From Allomesorhizobium sp043769475 (GTDB lineage: Bacteria > Pseudomonadota > Alphaproteobacteria > Rhizobiales > Rhizobiaceae), in the NCBI RefSeq assembly GCF_043769475.1, contig NZ_CP171729.1, forward strand, positions 1,612,001 to 1,676,000: a stretch of DNA of 64,000 bases. The letters are read 5' to 3'. The position numbers were made by a program, and so were the translations under genes. Positions within the stretch are counted from its first letter, which is position 1, and the number at the start of each line of letters is the position of its first letter. The notes under the pieces are model-generated. The model had not been told where the DNA came from and made no database searches. It saw only the letters and a list, made by a program, of their open reading frames with translations. Below, in pieces: positions 10,371 to 19,125 of the stretch.

Positions 10371-10658
10371 ATGAGCGGCACGACGCGGTCAGGCGTGGAA
10401 CTCGATGCGCGGCGGCGCAAGCTTCTGTTCCGCTCGTGGCATCGCGGCATCCGCGAGATGGACCTGATTCTCGGCGGTTTCGCGGACCGCGCCATCGTCG
10501 AACTCTCCGACCACGAACTCGACGAATACGAGATCCTGCTCGAATTGCAGGATGCCGACATTCTTTCATGGATCACCGGCGAGCAGCCTGTTCCGACCAT
10601 CCACGACACCGCGCTGTTCCGGAAAATCGCGGCGTTGCGCCCGGCAATGAGCATCTGA
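10371..10658 (+). CDS. sdhE: FAD assembly factor SdhE (succinate dehydrogenase assembly factor 2 family)
   Basis: A 95-residue cytoplasmic protein of the SdhE/Sdh5/YgfY family, which helps attach FAD covalently to the flavoprotein subunit of succinate dehydrogenase. The diagnostic RGxxE motif is present as RGIREMDLILGGF. Acidic residues and ILSWITGEQP complete the family pattern. ATG 10371 gives the usual N-terminus; an ATG five codons upstream (10356) is also in frame. The stop is one base before the mfd ATG, so the two are translationally coupled, an order common in rhizobia. Confidence 0.93.
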   Translation: MSGTTRSGVELDARRRKLLFRSWHRGIREMDLILGGFADRAIVELSDHELDEYEILLELQDADILSWITGEQPVPTIHDTALFRKIAALRPAMSI

Positions 10659-10659
10659 A

Positions 10660-13600
10660 ATGAGCCTTATAGATCCCATCGGCCTGCCGAGAGGCAGGAA
10701 TGGCCTGTTTGTCGTCGACGGCGTCGCGGACGGCTATGAAGCCTTCGCGATTGCCGCCGCGGCCGGCGAGATAGCAGGCGACCGGCCGATCCTGTTTGTC
10801 GCGCGCGACGGCCAGCGCCTGCCGGCCATAGTCGAGGCGCTGGCATTCGCCGCGCCGGACCTGCCGGTGCTCGAATTCCCGGCCTGGGACTGCCTTCCCT
10901 ACGACCGCGTCTCGCCCGGTTCGGACGCCGCGGCGCGGCGGCTGGACGCGCTCGCCGCGATGATTTCGCTGGCAAAAAAACCGCATCGCGCGGTGGTGCT
11001 CACCACGGCCAACGCGCTGCTGCAGCGTATTCCACCCGCCGAGATCATCGAGGCGCAGACCTTCCACGCACGGCCCGGCAACCAGATCGACATGAGGGAA
11101 CTGACCGCGCGGCTCGAGAATTCGGGCTTCGACCGGGTTCCCACCGTGCGCGATGTCGGCGAGTTCGCCGTGCGCGGCGGCATTCTCGATCTTTACGCGC
11201 CCGGCTGGTCGGAGGGGCTGCGGCTCGATTTCTTCGGCGACACGCTGGAATCGATCCGCTCCTTCGATGTCGCCACCCAGCGCACCACCGGCCAGCGCAA
11301 GTCGATGATGCTGCAGGCGATGAGCGAAGTGGCGCTGACCCCCGACACGATCAGCCGTTTCCGGCGCGCCTATATCGAAGCGTTCGGTGCGCCGTCGCGG
11401 GATGACGGCCTCTACGCTGCTGTCAGCGAAGGCCGGCGCTTCGCCGGTATGGAGCATTGGCTGCCGCTGTTCTATGAGCGGCTGGATACGATTTTCGATT
11501 ATCTGCCGGATGCGCCGGTGGTGTTCGACCACCTGGCGCGCGAGGCGCTGGGTGAACGCCACGCACTGATCCTCGATTATTACGAGGCGCGCAGGAGTCA
11601 GGCCGAGGGCGCATTGAAGGACGCCGTGCCCTACAAGCCCGTCCCGCCCTCCGGCATGTACCTGTCCCCGGATGAGGTGAACGCCATGCTGCCCGACCGG
11701 CCGGCGGTCGAGTTCACGCCTTTCGCAGCGCCCGACGCGGGTACGGCGAAGATCTATCACGCCGGAGCCAAGGATGGCCGCGGCTTCGGCCTCGAACGCG
11801 CCGATCCGTCGGCCAACGTCTTTGAAGAGGTCGTGAAATATATCGCCGACGTGCGGTCGGCGCGCCGCCGCGTGGTCGTCGCCGGCTGGACCGAGGGCTC
11901 GCTCGATCGGCTGAGCCAGATTCTCGCCGAGCATCACCTCGGCAACATGAAGGCGGTGGCGACGCTCGCCGACGTCGAAAAGCTCGAGGCGGGGCAGGCG
12001 GGGCTCGCGGTGCTGCCGCTGGAAACCGGCTTCGAAACGGAAAAGCTCGTCGTCGTTGCCGAGCAGGATATTCTGGGCGATCGGCTGGTGCGCCGGTCGA
12101 AGAAGCGCAAGCGCGCCTCCGATTTCATCGCCGAGGCGTCCGCGCTGTCGGCTGGCGACATCGTCGTCCATGCCGACCACGGCATCGGCCGCTTCATCGG
12201 TCTTAAAACTATCGAGGCGCTGGGTGCGCCGCATGACTGCGTCGAAATCCACTATGCCGGCGACGACCGCCTGTTCCTGCCGGTCGAGAACATTGAGCTT
12301 CTGTCGCGTTACGGTTCGGATTCGGCCGAAGCCACGCTCGACAAACTCGGCGGCGGCGCATGGCAGTCGCGCAAGGCGAAACTGAAGAAGCGCCTGCTCG
12401 AAATGGCGGGCCAGTTGATCCGGCTCGCAGCCGAGCGCCAGATGCGCGCCGCTCCCGCCTTCAATCCGCCCGAAGGCCTCTACGGCGAATTTTCGGCGCG
12501 CTTTCCCTACGAGGAAACCGACGACCAGCAGCGCGCCATCGATTCGGTCATGGACGACCTTTCGGCCGGCAAGCCGATGGACCGGCTGATCTGCGGCGAC
12601 GTCGGCTTCGGCAAGACCGAGGTGGCGCTGCGCGCGGCTTTCATCGCCGCCATGGAAGGTTTCCAGGTCGCGGTCGTGGTGCCGACGACGCTGCTTTCGC
12701 GCCAGCACTTCAAGACGTTCACGCAGCGCTTCGCCGGCCTGCCGCTGGTGGTGCGGCAGGCGTCGCGGCTGGTCGGCCCCAAGGAGCTGGCCGAGACCAA
12801 GAAGGGCATCGCCGAAGGTACGGTCGACATCGTTATCGGCACCCACGCGCTGCTGGGCAGCTCGATCTCGTTCAAGAATCTCGGGCTGCTAGTCATCGAC
12901 GAGGAGCAGCATTTCGGTGTCAAGCACAAGGAGCGGCTGAAGGATCTGAAGACCGACGTGCATGTGCTGACGCTGTCGGCGACGCCGATCCCGCGCACGC
13001 TGCAACTGGCGCTGACCGGCGTGCGCGAACTGTCGCTGATCGCCACGCCGCCTGTCGACCGCATGGCGGTACGCACCTTCATCTCGCCCTTCGATCCGCT
13101 GGTGATCCGCGAGACGCTGCTGCGCGAGCGCTATCGCGGCGGCCACAGCTTCTATGTTGTGCCGCGTATTGCGGATCTGTCGGAAATCCAAAAATTCCTT
13201 CAGGAGCAGGTGCCCGAGCTCAAGATCGCCGTCGCCCACGGCCAGATGCCGCCGGGCGAGCTCGACGACATCATGAACGCCTTCTACGACGGCCAGTACG
13301 ACGTGCTGCTTTCGACGACGATCGTCGAATCCGGCCTCGACATCCCGACCGCCAATACGCTCGTCGTGCACCGCGCCGACATGTTCGGCCTGGCGCAGCT
13401 CTATCAGTTGCGCGGCCGTGTCGGCCGTTCCAAACTCCGCGCTTATTCGCTGTTTACGCTGCCGGCCAACCGCACCCTGACCGCCACCGCCGAGCGGCGG
13501 CTGAAGGTGCTGCAGTCGCTCGATACGCTGGGGGCCGGCTTCCAGCTTGCCAGCCACGACCTCGACATTCGCGGCGCGGGCAATCTGCTCGGCGAGGAGC

Positions 13601-14160
13601 AGTCAGGCCACATCAAGGAGGTCGGCTTCGAGCTTTACCAGCAGATGCTGGAAGAGGCGGTCGCCGAGATCCGCGGCACTGGCGAGGTCGTCGACGGCGG
13701 CTGGTCGCCGCAGATCGCGGTCGGGACCGCGGTGATGATCCCGGAAAGCTACGTGCCCGACCTGCAACTCAGGCTGGCGCTCTACCGGCGGCTTGGCGAT
13801 CTCGAATCGACGGAGGAGATCGACGCCTTCGCCGCCGAGCTTATCGACCGTTTCGGGCCGCTACCGGAGGAGGTTCAGCACCTCCTGAAGATCGTCTTCA
13901 TCAAGGCGCTCTGCCGGAAGGCCAATGTCGAAAAACTCGACGCTGGGCCGAAGGGCGTCGTCATCCATTTCCGCAAGCGCGAATTCGCCGATCCGGCCGG
14001 CCTGGTGCGCTACATCGGCGAACAGGGTTCGCTGGCCAAGATCAGGCCGGACCAGAGCGTGGTGTTCATTCGCGACTGGCCGAACTCCGAGAAGCGGCTG
14101 GCCGGAGCTGCTGTGGTGATGACGCAGTTGGCGCGGCTGGCGACGAAGGCGGCGGCGTAG
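10660..14160 (+). CDS. mfd: Transcription-repair coupling factor Mfd
   Basis: A 1166-residue protein that removes RNA polymerase stalled at lesions and recruits UvrA. The N-terminal third is the UvrB-like module (FPAWDCLPYDRVSP). An RNA-polymerase interaction domain follows (VHADHGIGRFIGLK). The helicase part shows GDVGFGKTEVALRAAF (Walker A), IDEEQHFGVKHKE (motif II), SATPIPRTLQLAL, and the translocation motif region SHDLDIRGAGNLLGEEQSGH. Length and domain order are normal. It starts one base after sdhE. Confidence 0.97.
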   Translation: MSLIDPIGLPRGRNGLFVVDGVADGYEAFAIAAAAGEIAGDRPILFVARDGQRLPAIVEALAFAAPDLPVLEFPAWDCLPYDRVSPGSDAAARRLDALAAMISLAKKPHRAVVLTTANALLQRIPPAEIIEAQTFHARPGNQIDMRELTARLENSGFDRVPTVRDVGEFAVRGGILDLYAPGWSEGLRLDFFGDTLESIRSFDVATQRTTGQRKSMMLQAMSEVALTPDTISRFRRAYIEAFGAPSRDDGLYAAVSEGRRFAGMEHWLPLFYERLDTIFDYLPDAPVVFDHLAREALGERHALILDYYEARRSQAEGALKDAVPYKPVPPSGMYLSPDEVNAMLPDRPAVEFTPFAAPDAGTAKIYHAGAKDGRGFGLERADPSANVFEEVVKYIADVRSARRRVVVAGWTEGSLDRLSQILAEHHLGNMKAVATLADVEKLEAGQAGLAVLPLETGFETEKLVVVAEQDILGDRLVRRSKKRKRASDFIAEASALSAGDIVVHADHGIGRFIGLKTIEALGAPHDCVEIHYAGDDRLFLPVENIELLSRYGSDSAEATLDKLGGGAWQSRKAKLKKRLLEMAGQLIRLAAERQMRAAPAFNPPEGLYGEFSARFPYEETDDQQRAIDSVMDDLSAGKPMDRLICGDVGFGKTEVALRAAFIAAMEGFQVAVVVPTTLLSRQHFKTFTQRFAGLPLVVRQASRLVGPKELAETKKGIAEGTVDIVIGTHALLGSSISFKNLGLLVIDEEQHFGVKHKERLKDLKTDVHVLTLSATPIPRTLQLALTGVRELSLIATPPVDRMAVRTFISPFDPLVIRETLLRERYRGGHSFYVVPRIADLSEIQKFLQEQVPELKIAVAHGQMPPGELDDIMNAFYDGQYDVLLSTTIVESGLDIPTANTLVVHRADMFGLAQLYQLRGRVGRSKLRAYSLFTLPANRTLTATAERRLKVLQSLDTLGAGFQLASHDLDIRGAGNLLGEEQSGHIKEVGFELYQQMLEEAVAEIRGTGEVVDGGWSPQIAVGTAVMIPESYVPDLQLRLALYRRLGDLESTEEIDAFAAELIDRFGPLPEEVQHLLKIVFIKALCRKANVEKLDAGPKGVVIHFRKREFADPAGLVRYIGEQGSLAKIRPDQSVVFIRDWPNSEKRLAGAAVVMTQLARLATKAAA

Positions 14161-14219
14161 GACCAATAGTCATTCGTGACGCCGAAATGAGCAATTTTCG
14201 CCCTTCGGACCAGAGCCGT

Positions 14220-15185
14220 TCACCCACGCTCCAGCATCGCCGCAATCGCGAGACGAAGGATTTTCCCCATCCGGTCGTGGGTTATTCCATGGTCCACGCG
14301 GGCGGCGCGATGGACGACAACGAGATCGAGCGTCGTTATGACGACGATGTACTGTCCGCCGAGACCGCTGGCATAGAACAAGGGCGTATGAGTGCTTATT
14401 GCATCTCCGGGAGCATGAGCTTCGGCCGTCCACCAGAGGTATCCATAGCCTCTCCCACCTCCTAGATCGGAATGAGCCCGAACGCTCTCCCGAACCCAGG
14501 TTTCCGGGACGACTTGGTTCGCACCCCATCGCCCGTTCCGAAGATAGAGCAGTCCTACCCGTGCGAGGTCCCGCGCGGAAAATCGCAGTTTGTAGACCGG
14601 GTGTTCGGATTCTGGACCATGCTGATAGCGACCGTCCTCTCGCACGTAATCTTGCATCAGTAGAGGAACTGCAAGTCTGGATTCCAACGCGTCGAAGACA
14701 GTCTCCCCTGTCTGCCGCTCGAAAATGGTCGCCAAAACATTGAAATCCCAGTTGTTGTAATACCAGAAGCTACCCGGCGCATATTCTTCGCGCAGCGGAC
14801 GGCCACGTGCGGTATCGTACACGGAGGGGTGGTAGACGCCCGATCTCGCCTGCAACAAATGCTCGACCGTCGCTTGGCGCTCGCGATCAGTGAGGCCGCC
14901 GATATCGTCGATACGCAAATCCTGAAGCGTCTCGTCGAGCTTGATCCTGCCCTCTGCCACGTAGATTCCGTACAAGATGCTGATCAGGCTCTTGCGCACG
15001 GACGCGACGCTGGACTTCAGTGCCAAGTCTCCCCACTGGAAGACAGGCTTGCCGCCTTCAACGACGATCAGCGCCGTCGAACCGCCGGCGCTCAGCTCGC
15101 GTACGAGGTGGGCGCGATGCTCCTCGGACCAACCGGTTTCAACCGGCTCCTGCCATTCGCTCGCCGGGAAAATTGCCTCGCTCAT
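14220..15185 (-). CDS. Serine hydrolase, beta-lactamase class C / penicillin-binding-like fold
   Basis: A 321-residue protein of the PF00144 type. The nucleophile motif SxxK is S62-V-R-K65, with a YNN motif in YYNNWDFNVLA as the second catalytic element. No signal peptide is visible, so it is probably cytoplasmic. The substrate is unknown; relatives include esterases, peptidases and amide hydrolases rather than true beta-lactamases. ATG 15185 is chosen because upstream sequence in this frame belongs to the overlapping DsbA gene. It is the last gene of a unit with a DsbA-family protein (14-bp gap) and a peptide-binding protein. Confidence 0.85.
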   Translation of the reverse strand: MSEAIFPASEWQEPVETGWSEEHRAHLVRELSAGGSTALIVVEGGKPVFQWGDLALKSSVASVRKSLISILYGIYVAEGRIKLDETLQDLRIDDIGGLTDRERQATVEHLLQARSGVYHPSVYDTARGRPLREEYAPGSFWYYNNWDFNVLATIFERQTGETVFDALESRLAVPLLMQDYVREDGRYQHGPESEHPVYKLRFSARDLARVGLLYLRNGRWGANQVVPETWVRESVRAHSDLGGGRGYGYLWWTAEAHAPGDAISTHTPLFYASGLGGQYIVVITTLDLVVVHRAARVDHGITHDRMGKILRLAIAAMLERG

Positions 15186-15199
15186 TTTCGATCTGGCAA

Positions 15200-15880
15200 T
15201 TAACCCGTTTTTTCCAGTTCCCCACGCCCTTTCGCCGCCGCCACCTGGCGGATCGCGTCGGCGAGTGTCCCGGCGTCCTGCGCGCCCATGACGGCATATT
15301 TGCCTTCGAGGAGAAAGCAGGGAACGCCGGTTATGCCCATGCGTGAGGCGGTCGCGACTTCCGCCGCCACGGCGTCGCGGTCGGCGTCGGTCGGCAAGAG
15401 CGACTCGACGACAGCCGCGTCCATGCCGGCCTCGCGCGCCGCCTGGATCAGAACGGCATGGTCGCCGACATTGGCGCCTTCCTCGAAATAAAGCTGGAAC
15501 AGCCGCTTCGCCAGCCGGTCCTGCAGATCGCCGCCGGCTGCCGCCGCCCAGCGCAGCACGCGGTGCGCGTCGAGCGTGTTTGGCGAAACCTTGATGGCCG
15601 CGAAATCGAAGGCGATGCCTTCCTCGGCGCCCAGCGGCTCGATCCGCGCATGGATTTCGCGCAGCCTTTCTTCGCTGCCGAATTTCGCCAGCATGTAGGC
15701 CTTGCGGTCCTTGCCTTCGGGCGGAATGGTCGGGTCGAGCTGGTAGGGCCGCCAATGCACCTCGACGTCGATTTCGGGAACCGCTTCCAGCGCTTTGCCG
15801 AGCCGCTTCTGGCCGATGAAGCACCACGGGCAGACGACATCGGAAACGATATCGATGGTGATGGCCGGCCGTTCGCTCAT
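15200..15880 (-). CDS. DsbA-family oxidoreductase (FrnE-like)
   Basis: A 226-residue thioredoxin-fold protein of the FrnE/HCCA-isomerase-like DsbA family. The N-terminus ITIDIVSDVVCPWCFIG holds the CPWC active site, and the cis-Pro loop is ITGVPCFLLEGKY. It lacks a signal peptide, so it is probably a cytoplasmic thiol-disulfide or glutathione-linked enzyme. ATG 15880 follows AAGGA at good spacing. An in-frame ATG at 15904 overlaps the stop of the upstream gene (ATGA) and would also allow coupled translation. It sits between a peptide-binding protein and a serine hydrolase. Confidence 0.9.
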   Translation of the reverse strand: MSERPAITIDIVSDVVCPWCFIGQKRLGKALEAVPEIDVEVHWRPYQLDPTIPPEGKDRKAYMLAKFGSEERLREIHARIEPLGAEEGIAFDFAAIKVSPNTLDAHRVLRWAAAAGGDLQDRLAKRLFQLYFEEGANVGDHAVLIQAAREAGMDAAVVESLLPTDADRDAVAAEVATASRMGITGVPCFLLEGKYAVMGAQDAGTLADAIRQVAAAKGRGELEKTG

Positions 15881-15900
15881 CTGCTTGTCCTTCGCCAAGG

Positions 15901-17733
15901 TCATTCCGGCTTGCGCCACCATGTCGGAAGCTGGAAGCCGAATATAGGCGTCTTATCGGGATGCGCCAGATAGGCCCAGTACGCCAGGGACTGCTCGTTG
16001 ATGTGCTGCATGGGAACCATGTAGGCTCCGGATATCAGCAGGCGGTCGAGCGCGCGCACCGCGGCGACGTAGTCCTCCTTGTCGCGAGCGTTCAGCATTG
16101 CGTCGATCATGGCGTCTACCGCCGGATCGGCGACGCCGGCCAGGTTGAAGGAGCCTTCCACGTCGCGGGCTTCCGAACCCCAGCGGCCGATCAGTTCGAT
16201 GCCCGGCGACAGCGTGCCGGCAAAGCCCGTCGAGCCGATCACCACCTCGAAATCGAAGCGCTGCTTGCGCTGCTGGATCTGCGCGTCGTCGACGCTGCGG
16301 ATCGAAACGGCGATGCCGATCTTCTGCAGCGTGCGCTGGTAGATCGAGGCCAGCCGTTCCTCGCTTTGCGATGCGGTGAGGATCTCGAAGCCGAAAGGCT
16401 GCCCGTCGGGCGCCGTCAGTGCACCGTCGTTCAGCGAATAGCCGGCCGTCTTCAGGAGGTCGAGCGCCGACTTCAGCACGGCGCGATCACGGCCGGAACC
16501 ATCGGTCGCGGCAGGGCGCCAAGTGCCGTCCATCACTTCGGGAAGCACCGAGCCGGGGAAGGGCGCCAGCAGCGCGCGCTCCTTTTCGCCCGCCGGACGC
16601 CCTAGCGCCGACAGTTCGGAATTCTGCCAATAGCTGGCGGTGCGTTCGAACTTGCCGTCGAAAATGTTCCTGTTCGCCCATTCGAAATCATAGAGGAGCG
16701 CCAACGCGCGGCGCACCCTCGCATCCGAAAACTTCGGCAGCCGCGAATTGAACAGGAAGCCGGTGACGACCGGCGGGAGCTTCCGCTCGAAGGATTCGAT
16801 GATCACCTGACCGTTCTTGAACGCGGGAAAATCAAAATCGCGCGCGACCTGGTTCGGGTCGAGTCCGGTATAAATCGGTCCGGCATAGGCCGAGCAGATA
16901 CCTTTCTTGAACGCCTCGAACTGCGAATTGGCGTTCAGGAAATATTCGATGGTGATGCGGTCGTAATTGTCGAAGCCGCGCTTGATCGGAAGGTCCTTGC
17001 CCCAGTAATCGGGATTGCGCTCGAAGGTGATGCGCTCGCCGGGCACGACTTCGGCGATCCTGTAGGGGCCGCTGCCCGTCACCGGCTTCAGCGTCGTCTG
17101 GTCGAAAGTCGCCTTGTCGAAGGCGTGTTTGGGAAGGATCGGCGTCATCGCAATGATCAGCGGAAATTCGCGGTCGGCATGCTCGTTGAAAGTGAAGCGA
17201 ACGGAATGCTCGCCGGTCTTTTCGAGCTTGGCGATCTTGGCCATGCGGTCGCTGTAGGGCGGGCGGCCTTTCTCCGTATAGACCTCATAGGTGAACAGCA
17301 CGTCCTCCGGCGTCACGGGCTTGCCATCCGACCATTTCGCGTTCGGATTGAGGTTGAACTCGGCAGTCTTGCGATCTTCCGTGATGTCGACCGTTTCGGC
17401 CAGCAGGCCGTAGAGCGAGAATGCTTCGTCGGCGTTGCGCGTCATCAGCGATTCGAACACCAGATTGCCGAATATCATGTCGATCACGCCGCGGGCGGTC
17501 GTCCGCAGGCTCTTGACGATGAACGGGTTCAGATTGTCGAAGCTGCCCATCACGCAATAGGTGATGCTTCCGCCCTTCGGCGCGTCCGGATTGACGTAGG
17601 AGAAGTGCCGGTAGTCGGCGGGCAGCGCCGGCTCGCCCTGCATGGCGATGGCATGCCGCGGCTCGGCTATCGCCGCGTCGCCAAGCGGCAACCAGGCCAT
17701 GGCGGCGCAAAGGATAGGAAATAGGCGGCGCAT
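15901..17733 (-). CDS. Peptide ABC transporter substrate-binding protein, YejA-like (SBP family 5)
   Basis: A 610-residue periplasmic binding protein. A signal peptide (MRRLFPILCAAMAWLPLGDA) precedes the family 5 fold, with YVNPDAPKGGSITYCVMGSFDNLNPF, NPNAKWSDGKPVTPEDVLFTYE and GSGPYRI. The wording is YejA-like, a group that binds oligopeptides, microcin C or murein peptides. No permease or ATPase genes adjoin it, so it is an orphan that must use a transporter encoded elsewhere. Downstream genes for a DsbA-like and a serine hydrolase protein follow without a gap. Confidence 0.9.
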   Translation of the reverse strand: MRRLFPILCAAMAWLPLGDAAIAEPRHAIAMQGEPALPADYRHFSYVNPDAPKGGSITYCVMGSFDNLNPFIVKSLRTTARGVIDMIFGNLVFESLMTRNADEAFSLYGLLAETVDITEDRKTAEFNLNPNAKWSDGKPVTPEDVLFTYEVYTEKGRPPYSDRMAKIAKLEKTGEHSVRFTFNEHADREFPLIIAMTPILPKHAFDKATFDQTTLKPVTGSGPYRIAEVVPGERITFERNPDYWGKDLPIKRGFDNYDRITIEYFLNANSQFEAFKKGICSAYAGPIYTGLDPNQVARDFDFPAFKNGQVIIESFERKLPPVVTGFLFNSRLPKFSDARVRRALALLYDFEWANRNIFDGKFERTASYWQNSELSALGRPAGEKERALLAPFPGSVLPEVMDGTWRPAATDGSGRDRAVLKSALDLLKTAGYSLNDGALTAPDGQPFGFEILTASQSEERLASIYQRTLQKIGIAVSIRSVDDAQIQQRKQRFDFEVVIGSTGFAGTLSPGIELIGRWGSEARDVEGSFNLAGVADPAVDAMIDAMLNARDKEDYVAAVRALDRLLISGAYMVPMQHINEQSLAYWAYLAHPDKTPIFGFQLPTWWRKPE

Positions 17734-17888
17734 TAATGACGTCCTGCTGGCGATTCTTCGGATGATTCGAGTTTCAGCCTATCACGATGGCGCCATTGTG
17801 AGACTAGGCCGGCGGCAGGCCAAATAAATCGAAAGCGCCGGGCTGGATTCATGCTGCCGCGCGGTGTAACACGCCCGCCACAGTCATG

Positions 17889-17937
17889 CTGTTGCCTCAT
17901 TTGAGCAACAGGTACGCGATGACTTTCGGCTGAAAGT
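17889..17937 (+). promoter_or_regulatory. Two inverted repeats before the IalB-family gene
   Basis: CTGTTGC (17889-17895) and GCAACAG (17905-17911) form a perfect 7-bp inverted repeat with a 9-bp spacer. ACTTTC (17922-17927) and GAAAGT (17932-17937) form a second one. Both lie in the 240-bp gap between divergent genes, 37-85 bp before the IalB-family start. They may be an operator and a leader hairpin. No regulator can be named. Confidence 0.35.
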
Positions 17938-17973
17938 GGCCGATACGAGATCGTTTGAGAGGATATCGACAAG

Positions 17974-18603
17974 ATGACGAGCCTGAAAACCGACATTTCC
18001 CGCCTTTCGGTCATGGCCGCGGGCGTGGTCGGGCTGCTCGCCGCCGGTCTTTCGCCGGCTGCAGCTCAGCAGCAGCCGCAGATTCCGCAGGGCTGGTTCA
18101 AGGCCTGCTCCAAGCAGGAAGACGTGGATATCTGCAACGTGCAGAACATCACCACCGCCTCCAGCGGCCAGCTCGTCACCGGCATCAGCCTGATCGAGCT
18201 CAAGGGCAAGATCAATCGCAAGGTATTCCAGGTGACGGTTCCGACCGGCCGCCTCGTGCCTCCGGGGATCGGCCTGCAGATCGACGGCGGCAAGGCGCAG
18301 AAGCTCGACTACGTGATCTGCTTCCCGGACCGCTGCGTGGCGGAAGTCGCGCTTTCCGACCAGATCGTCGCGTCCTTCAAGAAAGGCCAGGAACTGACCC
18401 TTACCTCGGTCAATTTCCAGAACCAGCCGAACCCGATCAAGGTGTCGCTCAAGGGCTTCACCGGCGCCTTCGACGGCCCGCCGCTGAAGCAGGCCGACAT
18501 CGAGGACAGGCAGAAAAAGCTGCAGGAATTCGTGAGCAAGAACAACGAGGACTTCGCCAAGAAGCTCAAGGAAGAGCAGGACAAGGCGAAGGCGGCCAAC
18601 TGA
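17974..18603 (+). CDS. Invasion-associated locus B (IalB) family protein
   Basis: A 209-residue exported protein. The signal peptide ends near SPAAAQ. The body matches the IalB family: GWFKACSKQEDVDICNVQN, then LIELKGKINRKVFQVTVPTG, GIGLQIDGGK and CFPDRCVAEVAL, with four cysteines likely paired in the periplasm. A charged coiled-coil tail ends it. IalB was named from Bartonella erythrocyte invasion, but relatives are general in Rhizobiales and their role outside Bartonella is unclear. A strong terminator follows 20 bp downstream. Confidence 0.9.
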   Translation: MTSLKTDISRLSVMAAGVVGLLAAGLSPAAAQQQPQIPQGWFKACSKQEDVDICNVQNITTASSGQLVTGISLIELKGKINRKVFQVTVPTGRLVPPGIGLQIDGGKAQKLDYVICFPDRCVAEVALSDQIVASFKKGQELTLTSVNFQNQPNPIKVSLKGFTGAFDGPPLKQADIEDRQKKLQEFVSKNNEDFAKKLKEEQDKAKAAN

Positions 18604-18622
18604 CCGCATAGATCCTCAAAGC

Positions 18623-18651
18623 AAAAAAGCGGGGTTTGGCCCCGCTTTTTT
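18623..18651 (+). terminator. Rho-independent terminator
   Basis: AAAAAAGCGGGG and CCCCGCTTTTTT flank the loop TTTGG, with a T-run at the end. It lies between the convergent IalB-family and hspQ genes and can act in both directions. Confidence 0.92.
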
Positions 18652-18669
18652 CATGCCTGCATGGCGGCG

Positions 18670-18993
18670 TTAATGGCTTAGATGGCTCTTCGGCCGATAA
18701 TGGCCGTCGGCGGTCTTGTCGAACAACTCGCGCAGCTGCGGATGCCGCACCGGTTCGCCGGACTGGTCCTCGAGCAGGTTCTGCTCCGAGACATAGGCGA
18801 TGTACTCGGTCTCTGCGTTTTCGGCGAGCAGATGATAGAAGGGCTGGTCCTTGCGCGGCCGGACTTCGGCGGGAATGGCCTCGTACCATTCCTCGGTGTT
18901 GGCGAATTGCGGGTCGACATCGTAGATGACGCCCCGGAACGGAAACAGCCGATGTCGGACGACTTGGCCAATTGCGAATTTAGCTGTCTTCAT
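18670..18993 (-). CDS. hspQ: Heat shock protein HspQ (YccV family)
   Basis: A 107-residue protein of the HspQ/hemimethylated-DNA-binding family. The pattern KFAIGQVVRHRLFPFRGVIYDVDP, then KDQPFYHLLAE and YVSEQNLLED is typical. In enterobacteria HspQ is a heat-inducible protein that affects Lon and DnaA stability. ATG 18993 is preferred, with GGAAG just before it; a GTG three codons upstream lacks a site. It is a single gene convergent with the IalB-family gene. Confidence 0.93.
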   Translation of the reverse strand: MKTAKFAIGQVVRHRLFPFRGVIYDVDPQFANTEEWYEAIPAEVRPRKDQPFYHLLAENAETEYIAYVSEQNLLEDQSGEPVRHPQLRELFDKTADGHYRPKSHLSH

Positions 18994-19125
18994 TTCTTCC
19001 ACGTGGAAATCTTTTCAGCCTATGTGGCGCATGGCTGCGCCAAATTCAATCTTATACGTCCTTATACGCCCTTGACGCATTGAGGAACAACGCGTTAGCC
19101 CGAACGCATTCGCGGCGGGGAGCAT

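Noticed and set aside
10573..14465. Long ORFs of 757 residues (minus, 10573-12846) and 701 residues (plus, 12360-14465) over mfd
   Set aside because: They are shadows of the intact mfd gene in GC-rich DNA and show no family motif.
14220..15827. Long 535-residue start for the serine hydrolase
   Set aside because: The upstream part is the wrong frame of the DsbA-family gene; ATG 15185 gives the normal protein.
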